Assembly (NCBI GenBank): GCA_017165825.1
Contig: CM029372.1
Coordinates: forward strand, 2,969,718 to 3,033,717
DNA: 64,000 nt
Direction of reading: 5' to 3'
Source: Hepsetus odoe
Lineage: Eukaryota > Chordata > Actinopteri > Characiformes > Hepsetidae
In this document: positions 57,420 through 64,000 of the stretch, piece by piece
How the letters are laid out: the number at the start of each line of letters is the position of its first letter
Position numbering within the stretch: the first letter of the stretch is position 1
The notes under the pieces: model-generated
The model's input: the letters and a program-made list of their open reading frames with translations, nothing else
Databases searched by the model: none
Told to the model about the DNA's origin: nothing
Translations under genes and position numbers: made by a program

Positions 57420-57520
57420 CAACCTGGAGTTTCTCTGCCTTTCACCCTGTATGTGCAGAGATTGCCCCCAGCACCACCCTGAACCCTAGTCAGAATAAGC
57501 AGTTAAGATGAATGAATAAA
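57420..57520 (+). mobile_element. SINE-D-type tail fragment
   Basis: gcctttcaccctgtatgtgc, then ccagcaccaccctgaaccct and gaataagcagttaagatgaa with (tgaa)n-like end. This resembles the 3' part of the SINE-D copy at 44624-44960. Confidence 0.5.
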
Positions 57521-58562
57521 TTAATTAACTTGAAGGAAAATTATTTTTAATTCCCTTTAAGAAACATAATGCACCAGAATTACTCATGACTGACTTGCAA
57601 GACTAGTTAAAAAATAGTTGATCTGAATAAAGGTGAATTGAAATGAGCTGAAAATGAACCAAAAGCAGACAGTCTGGCTCAGCCTGTAGAATGTGACAGT
57701 GACTCACTGATATTACAGGCATGAGCTGCCCCATGTTCAGGCCCTCTGAAAGAAGCAGCTGACTTTCAGTGAGTGCAAGAGCCTTCCGTTCAGTTAATTA
57801 TAGTCAGAGAATGACTCTAATAAGAACCTTGCTGACAGGGCATTAAAGGGAACAATGTAAGTCAGTGTGATGGGCAAACTGGGCAGTGAAATGCTTAAGT
57901 GTGCTGGTAATAGGGTCTCATTTGTTTTTGGAGCATATCCGGATGCAGCACAAGAGCCTAATTAGAACAGGTTGGTTTTGGAGTGGCCTCTGTGGGGGGC
58001 AAACCAAAGCAAAGAGGTTTCTAAAAGAGATTAAGGAAGAAACAAGTACACCCTGGGTTTGAGTCAGAGCTGACACAAATTACAGATGGCAGGAGGAGGC
58101 CAATCATTGTGTGTGCGTTTGTGTGGATGGACCTCTCTGTGTGCATATTTAGCATTCATTGAATACCTCTTGACCCAAAGCACTTTGGCTCCTTTGTTAT
58201 TTACCAAGTGCATGTATTTGTGTAGTTTTATTATTTGTAGCATCATGAACAATGCCTCCAGTTGTCTTTCAGCAATGTGCAGTGTGAATATTTCTGCATG
58301 TGGGTGGGTGGGTATATGCACAAGCTTGCCAGGAGATGAAGTGAATCACTCTATCCCCACGCATCTGTCCCTAAGAATAAATACTGACGCTCAACAGGCT
58401 CTTTGTTGACGTTGCTGGGCAGGCTACGATTGTGTAGTTGCACTTAGCTTGGATTGGTCATGTAGTGAGCTGCATTATTCAAAGTCAGCAGTTTTCCTAA
58501 GCTGTGATAGACAGTGTGTGTTTTTTTTCCTTTTGGATGTTGTGATATGATAAAAGAGGATA
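57521..58562. other. Unique AT-rich DNA
   Basis: No recognised element. A ggtgggtgggtgg run lies near 58303. Confidence 0.45.
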
Positions 58563-58670
58563 GGGTGGCAGTGGTGCCCTGGTGATTAGGGACTAGGCCC
58601 CACAACTGCAAGGTTGTAGGTTCGAGCCCCAGACCAGCAGGTTACTCTGAGGTACCCTTGAGCAAGGTCC
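58563..58670 (+). mobile_element. SINE-B/C head and body, truncated at 3' side
   Basis: Head gggtggcagtggtgccctgg, B box ggttcgagcccc, body gttactctgaggtacccttg then gcaaggtcc, after which unrelated sequence begins. Confidence 0.8.
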
Positions 58671-58824
58671 ATTTTATAATAGTTACTTATATCTGATCAT
58701 CCTATAGGCAGTGGTGTGAGAAATGGGGGTGTAGAGGGAGCTGCAGCAAATCTAGGCTTTCAGTATGATTTAAATGTAACTGCTAAATATTCTTCTTTTT
58801 CTTTTTTCTTTCGGCTGCTCCCGT

Positions 58825-59490
58825 TTAGTGGTCGCCCCAGCGGATCAACTGTCTCCATTTCTTCCGGTCCTCTGCATCTTCCAGCTTCAAACCAACCACC
58901 TGCATGTCCTCTCTCACCACGTCCATAAACCTCCTCTTTGGTCTTCCTCTTCTCCTCTTTCCTGGCAGCTCCATCTTCAACATCCTCCTTCCAATATAAT
59001 CCTCGTCTCCCCTCTGCACATGTCCAAACCAACGAAACCTTGCTTCTCTAACCTTGTCGCCAAGATGTCTAACCTGAGCTGTCCCTCTAATATACTCATT
59101 TCTAATTCTGTCCATCCTCGTCACACCCAATGAAAATCTCAGCATCTTTAACTCTGACACCTCCAGCTCCGCCTCCTCTCTTTTCGTCTGTGCCACCATC
59201 TCCAACCCATACAACATAGCTGGTCTCACTACTGTCCTGTAAACCTTCCCTTTTACTCTAGCTGGTACCTGTCTGTCACAAATCACTCCAGCCACTCTTC
59301 TCCACCCATTCCAACCTGCCTGCACTCTCTTCTTCACCTCTCTTCCACACGTGCCGTTACTCTGAACTGTTGATCCCAAGTATTTTAACTCCTCCACCTT
59401 CGTCACCTCTACTCCCTGCTTCCTAACTACTCCACTTTCCTCCCTTTCATTCACACTCATGTATTCTGTCTTTGCCCTGCTCACTTTCAA
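58825..59490 (-). pseudogene. LINE ORF2 thumb and C-terminal region
   Basis: The longest intact stretch of the LINE, 221 codons in the same frame as the reverse transcriptase upstream. It includes RAKTEYMSVNERE (thumb side of the palm), KYLGSTVQSNGTCGREVKKR, RPAMLYGLE, and a conserved basic end HVQRGDEDYIGRRMLKMELP, then GKRRRGRPKRRFMDVVRED. The stop is followed after a few bases by the 3' tail ggcgaccactaaacgggagc. The family's C terminus has no proven enzyme activity but is the most often retained part, as seen also at 687-887 and 47956-48405. Confidence 0.88.
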
Positions 59491-59538
59491 TCCTCTCCTC
59501 TCTAAAGAATATCTCCATCTCTCCAGGCTCTCCTCAAG

Positions 59539-60252
59539 CTACTCCCTACACTCACTGCAGATCACAATATCATCAGCAAACATAATCGTCCACGGAGACT
59601 CCTGTCTAACCTCGTCCGTCAACCTGTCCATTACTATTGCAAACAAGAATGGGCTCAGTGCTGATCCTTGATGTAATCCAACCCCTACCTTAAATGCATC
59701 CGTCACTCCCACTGCAGATGTCACCACTGTTACACTGCCATCATACATATCCTGAACTACTCTCACATACCTCTTTGTAACACCAGACATCCTCATACAA
59801 AACCACAACTCCTCTCTAGGCACCCTGTCATATGCTTTCTCCAAATCCACAAAGGCACAATGCAACTCCTTCTGACCTCCTCTGTACTTCTCCATCAACA
59901 CCCTCAGAGCAAACATTGCATCTGTGGTGCACTTTCTCTGCATAAAACTATTCTACTGTTCATTAATCCTCACCTCTTTTCTTGACCTAGCTTCCACTAC
60001 TCTTTCCCATAACTTCATGGTGTGGCTGATCAACTTTATCCCTCTATAGTTACTACAGCTCTGTGCATCACCCTTATTCTTGAAGGTCGGTACCAGTACA
60101 CATCGTCTCCACTCCTCAGGCATCCTCTCACTTGCCAAAATTGTGTTAAACAAGCTGGTCAGAAACTCAACTGCCATCTCCCCTAAACATCTCCATGCTT
60201 CCACTGGTATGTCATCTGGTCCAACATCCTTTCCATTCTTCATCCTCTTCAT
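59539..60252 (-). pseudogene. LINE reverse transcriptase, interrupted by stops
   Basis: Reverse transcriptase of a non-LTR element. In order are the finger motif VGPDDIPVEAW, then FKNKGDAQSCSNYRGIKLIS, the palm motif A FVDLEKAYDRVPRE (catalytic Asp), GLHQGSALSPFLFAIVMDRL (motif B), and FADDIVICSE (motif C, both catalytic Asp present). All catalytic residues survive, but two in-frame stops break the protein, a TAG at 59953-59955 and a stop at 59539-59541. The frame is otherwise continuous with the C-terminal segment at 58825-59490, so damage in this half is only point mutations. Confidence 0.9.
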
Positions 60253-60448
60253 ATCTCCTCACATCATCCTATCTTCTCTCTCTCTCATTTTCTTCATTCA
60301 TCAGCCGCTCAAAGTATTCCTTCCATCTGCTCAACACGCTCTGTTCACCTGTGAATACGTTTCCATTTCTATCCTTTATCAACTTGACCTGCTGCACATC
60401 TTTCCCAGCTCTATCCATCTGTCTAGCCAATCGGTAAAGGTCCTTTTC

Positions 60449-60658
60449 ATTTACATTTACATTTACGGCATTTAGCAGACGCTCTTATCCAGAGCGACTT
60501 ACATGTCCTAATTACAGGGATAGTCCCCCTGGAGCAACTCAGGGTTAAGGGTCTTGCTCAGGGACCCAGTGGTGGTAGTGCTAGAGGTGGGATTCAAACC
60601 GGGGACCTCTTGATCCAGAGGTCAGTAGGCAAGTACCCTACCACTAGACCACCACCAC
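60449..60658 (+). mobile_element. SINE-A nested in the LINE
   Basis: The SINE reads in minus orientation relative to this window (tail atttacatttacatttacgg on the left, head complement ccactagaccaccaccaccc on the right). Edges are ccttttc (60442-60448) and ccttttttc (60659-60667), a short target duplication with two extra T. Joining across it restores the LINE reading frame at a Lys/Asp codon boundary, so this is a clean insertion. The strand given as plus refers only to listing; the SINE transcription direction is minus. Confidence 0.85.
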
Positions 60659-60667
60659 CCTTTTTTC

Positions 60668-61075
60668 TCCCTCTTTACTGTCCAACCTCTCGTACAATTC
60701 ACCAAACACCTTGTCTTTGGCCTTTGCCACTGCTTTCTTCACCCTGCAGTTCATCTCCTTGTACACCTGTCTACTTTCTTCATCTCTCTGACTGTCCCAC
60801 TTCTCCCTCTTCTTTTGAATACACTCCTGGACTTCTTGGTTCCACCACCAGGTTTCCTTATCCTCTTTCTTCCTTCCAGATGTCACACCAAGTACATTTC
60901 TAGCCGTCTGCCTTATCACTTCTGCAGTAGTTTCCCAGCAATCCGGTATCTCTTCAACACCTCCCAGTGCCCGTGTTAACTCCTGCCTGAATTCCACCTT
61001 GCAGTCCTCCTTCAGCTTCCACCACTTGTTCCTCGGCTCTCCTCGGCTCTCCTTGACACCATGCATACCCATCAC
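60668..61075 (-). pseudogene. LINE linker between endonuclease and reverse transcriptase
   Basis: The frame reads NKWWKLKEDCKVEFRQELT, KEDKETWWWNQEVQE, KKREKWDSQRDEESRQVYKE and ELYERLDSKEGEK. It is highly charged and likely helical. The frame is then cut by SINE-A exactly after codons for EGEK. On the other side of the SINE the reading resumes with the expected DLYRLA-type continuation. It lies in a different frame from the endonuclease segment, so a frameshift or deletion separates them. Confidence 0.8.
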
Positions 61076-61082
61076 CTCCTCA

Positions 61083-61507
61083 TCACCTCATCACCTTCCC
61101 TTCACCAACATGACCATTAATATCTGCACCAACCATCACTCTCTCTCCCTTGGGTACACTCTCTATCACTTCATCTAAGTCACTCCAGAATTCTTCTTTC
61201 TCTTCCATTTCACAACCAACTTGTGGAGCATAAGCACTAACAACAATCATTATCACACCTTCAGCTTCCAGCTTCAAACTCATCACCCTCCCTGACACCC
61301 TCTTCACTTCCAAAACATTTCACATTTTCTTCCTTCAGGATAACACCTACCCCATTCCTCCTTCTATCCACACCATGATAAAACAGTTTAAACCCCCTCC
61401 AATACACCTGGCCTTCCTACTCTTCCATCTAGTCTCTTGCACACACAAAATGATCAACCTTTCTTCTCTCCATCATATCAGCTAATTCTCTACCTTTACC
61501 AGTCATG
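61083..61507 (-). pseudogene. LINE endonuclease domain remnant
   Basis: The endonuclease nicks target DNA to start reverse transcription. The minus-strand reading gives MTGKGRELADMMERRKVDHF at the 5' side (a stop interrupts after it, where the family has a catalytic Glu segment), then an open frame at 61313-61083 with VSAYAPQVGC and GADINGHVGE. In AP-endonuclease-like domains the GDxN-type block holds catalytic Asp and Asn, and here it reads GADIN. Sequence after NGHVGEGKVMR jumps within a few codons to linker sequence, so the C-terminal third of the domain (with its usual Ser-Asp-His) appears to be deleted. The domain is non-functional. Confidence 0.75.
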
Positions 61508-61583
61508 CTGCCAACATTCCCCAAGTTCCTACCCTACACTGGCTTGAGCATCCCTAGTGGCTGGGTTGCAACTGCTAAATATT

Positions 61584-62061
61584 AATTTATGAAAAAAAGA
61601 ACACTACAAGCACTGTTAACATTTAGGTGTTTTTGTTTTTGGTAGACATTTGTAAATTTTAAATCCCTTATTTATACAAATTTCACAAATTGCCCTAACA
61701 AAGGTTTTGGTACTCATTTTCAGTTCAGTCCCTGTGCCTTGCAGTTTCAGAGATTTTTTTGTTTTTTTGTTTGTCAAGCCACTCAGTGACCTACATATGA
61801 ATCATTCAAGCACAACAAAGCCAACTAACTCAATACCTTAATATATAATTTAATCTACTTAAAAAGCCATAGATAAGACATGCATAAAATAGTATTTCAA
61901 CGGCAACAAAGTCATTCCTTTGCAAATTATAAAGAAATGAGAGTGTATTTCTTTTACACAATACTGTAGCAGGCTAGGACACATTCTGTTTCAAGCAAAG
62001 TATCAACAATAACAAACGAGCATAATTCTGGCTGAAGTCACTGTTTACACCACATACTGTA
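61584..62061. other. Unique AT-rich DNA
   Basis: No recognised element. Confidence 0.5.
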
Positions 62062-62170
62062 CAGTGCTGTGAAAGAGTACTGTACAGAAAAGAAATTCTG
62101 ATTTCCTCTGCTTTATTTACTGATATCACTTAATTGTTTCTGATCTCAAAAAATGTAGTATACTAGAAAC
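62062..62170 (+). mobile_element. Possible Tc1-like left-end fragment
   Basis: After TA, cagtgctgtgaaagagtact, then ttctgatttcctctgcttta and aattgtttctgatctcaaaa resemble a further fish Tc1-like terminus (recalled). No partner end was found. Confidence 0.4.
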
Positions 62171-63341
62171 AACAAGCTGGATTTTCAAAAATGTTTAAAG
62201 TGGTTTGTGATTTATTGGATTTATCTCTGATTTAAGGACAATTCACTAACTACATCAGCCCTGTGAAAAATTCCTTTTTCATCAGCAACTGCAATCAAGC
62301 TTCAACTAACAAGGGATCAGTCTTTTTCTTCTCTGTGTTTGAATAAGAAAGTTTCATACCTTTCTTTCTCAGGTCTTTTGATCAAGGCTTAATGTGCTGT
62401 TTATTAAGACACTTTTGGGAATTTATCATTTTGCTGTAATAGCTTTATTTAAGTATACATTTAACAAGGCTGGCAGTAACCAATCTTGGGCAAGACTAGT
62501 GTTATTTAACATTGCATCCATTAAATTTTGGGTCCATTACTTTTAGGTGATATAGGTGTTGGTAAGTTTAGTTTTTCGTGTTATGTTTGCTCAAGTTGTC
62601 TTTCTTGATTGTCTTATTTTTTTCAGAAACAATATGCTCTTGAAAATGAACCCAAATCGAATCATTTTACAGCATTTGTATCTTTCTCCACCACCACTTC
62701 ACTTGTTCTGTAGCTTTTGTGCTTTTTTTTTTTCCACTTGGGAGGTTATTTAGGGAACTAAAGGGGCTTCTTCAGTGGCACCACTCCAAGATGCCCTTTT
62801 TGGCAGCTGCAGAGTGTAATTTTATATTGCTGCTGAACACGCTAAAGCAAATTCCAAACAACTTTGTTGGTATGGCAATAAATAATAAAACACCCCCCCC
62901 CAATTTGGTGGGTTCTTCCTGAAATCTAAACCTTTAGTCTTGAAAGATGCATAAACCTCCTCATACAGTCTGATACGAAACAAGAAATGGAGGTTTATTG
63001 GTTCACGACCCAGAGGATCCTCTGGCTTCTTTTAACCAGCAGACTCTGCTGCATAACACAAATGGCATAATTCATGTCACGCTGCAGTACAGACCAGCTT
63101 GACAAATAGGTCATGGCCGCTGCGATACTGACATCCCAACATGGATGTAATAGGATCACTTTTCTGTCTGGTATTGTTTAATTTCTGTGTCTGACTAATT
63201 GAGTAGCCCATGCTTGAGGTTTCCTGTTTTTTCCTCGCGTTGTGTTATCCAAAACCACATACACAAGGCAAATAGGACCACATCAGCCTGGCACAGAATG
63301 GAAAGGAGATCATTTTCAAAGCAAGCCCTGAACCAACACAT

Positions 63342-63344
<3 letters not shown>
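62171..63344. other. Unique AT-rich DNA
   Basis: No recognised element. A short C run lies at 62893-62901. Confidence 0.45.

Positions 63345-63387
<43 letters not shown>
63345..63387. repeat. (GA)n microsatellite
   Basis: About 43 bp of pure GA. Confidence 0.98.
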
Positions 63388-63390
<3 letters not shown>

Positions 63391-63849
63391 CCAGACTGGA
63401 TACGTCGGAGAGTGGTTTGGAGTGAAGTTACATTGTTGGTCTTCATATTGTGTGGTGAGCATGTGTGGTTGGCATGACAGCAAAGAAATTCTGTCACTCA
63501 TCCAATTTTTCCTATGAAGCTTCATCTTTTGAGCCACACTGTAAATAGGATTAGTTCATGGCTATGGAGGTGTTGAGACAAAAGCATAGCTGACCACGTC
63601 TCTTCGACCTCAGGTTCCAGGTGTAAGCCTGTGTGTCATTATTTATCATGAAAAAAAACATTTAACCAGAAGAGGTTATTAAAAGCTGAAGTAAATATAT
63701 CATATAACTATGATTTGGTTTTAGACGTGATGCAACCAAGTTTCTTCATGCAATATTTCTCTTCCATATCACAACAGACAGACACAATAAAAGGAAAATT
63801 AAACATATGCTTTCTTTACCGGTCATTTGCTGCTGCTTATACCACTATT
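63388..63849. other. Unique DNA
   Basis: No recognised element or gene. Confidence 0.5.
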
Positions 63850-64000
63850 AGTGAAAGGGACAATTCTTGTCATTGCAAAACAAAGCACAGCACACAGTGA
63901 GACACAACGAAATTCAACCTCTGCTTTTTACCCATACACACACATGCAGCAGGGGGCAGTTATTGAAAGTTCCTGGGGAGCAGTGACCTGGATGGTACCC
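63850..64000 (-). mobile_element. SINE-B, runs off the window
   Basis: Minus-strand copy with tail first: gtgaaagggacaattcttgt, cattgcaaaacaaagcacag, then gcagcagggggcagttattg and gaaagttcctggggagcagt. It is cut by the window end inside the body, so the head lies beyond 64000. Confidence 0.9.

Larger units (their letters stand above)
58778..61583 (-). mobile_element. Large RTE-type LINE copy with perfect 14-bp target-site duplication
   Basis: The insert at 58792-61569 (2778 bp) is flanked by aactgctaaatatt (58778-58791 and 61570-61583). Removing the SINE-A inside it leaves about 2.56 kb of LINE. Read on the minus strand, it runs from the start of an apurinic-endonuclease-like domain (maccggtaaag-type 'MTGKGRELADMMERRK' near 61510), through a linker and reverse transcriptase, to a very short 3' end and a purine-rich tail. 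That order and short 3' UTR fit the RTE clade. The exact family name (Expander-like) is from memory and unproven. Confidence 0.85.

Overview
The window looks like nuclear DNA of a ray-finned (teleost) fish. It is AT-rich and full of microsatellites, and it carries the usual teleost repeats: Tc1-like transposons, tRNA-derived SINEs and an RTE-type LINE. I found no convincing exon of a host gene, no RNA gene outside SINE heads, no CRISPR array and no prokaryotic gene organisation. The best reading is a gene desert or a very large intron. All recognisable protein homology belongs to broken transposable elements. I use local family labels because I could not search a repeat database.

SINE-A has a tRNA-like head with A box tggtctagtgg and B box ggttcgaatcc, and a tail running cgctctggataagagcgtct then (aaatgt)n. 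SINE-B has a different tRNA-like head, a body with ttgccctgaggtacccttga, and a tail ending caatgacaagaatagtcact. SINE-C shares the SINE-B head and body but has a separate tail (gcgacctgtccagggtg ... aatggatggatgg). SINE-D is one DANA/HAmo-like composite copy. The DNA transposons are Tc1-a (3056-4484), Tc1-b (19964-21613), Tc1-c (44587-45840) and Tc1-d, a short family with TIR cagtactgtgcaaaag at 23.8, 47.0, 48.7 and 52.4 kb. The LINE family has one nearly complete defective copy (58792-61569, minus strand) and three fragments (540-1029, 47956-48405, 48429-48537).

Layout: 0-5 kb holds a chimeric LINE-derived insertion, Tc1-a and SINE-B copies. 5-19.9 kb is mostly unique sequence with microsatellites and two SINE-A copies with clear target-site duplications. 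20-27 kb holds Tc1-b with two SINE-B pieces inside it, and a 0.3-kb block present twice at 98% identity about 3.2 kb apart. 28-30.6 kb is dominated by a 0.9-kb TAG/CAG trinucleotide array and an AAT/ATT inverted microsatellite. 33-43 kb is SINE-rich, with SINE-A inside SINE-B and SINE-C copies flanked by perfect target-site duplications. 44.6-53 kb holds Tc1-c with nested SINEs, the Tc1-d copies, LINE tails and long GA tracts. 56-61.6 kb holds SINE-C and the large LINE interrupted by SINE-A.

The pieces work together only as a transposition history. The LINE uses target-primed reverse transcription and leaves variable-length duplications. SINE copies inserted later into both LINE and Tc1 copies. 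SINE-C appears to be the youngest family here, since all four copies have intact duplications. A few unique, GC-richer stretches (about 7.6-7.95, 14.6-15.35, 27.5-27.8, 32.4-32.7, 35.4-35.7 and 37.0-37.9 kb) look like the sort of sequence that could be conserved regulatory DNA, but this can only be tested by comparison with other fish genomes.
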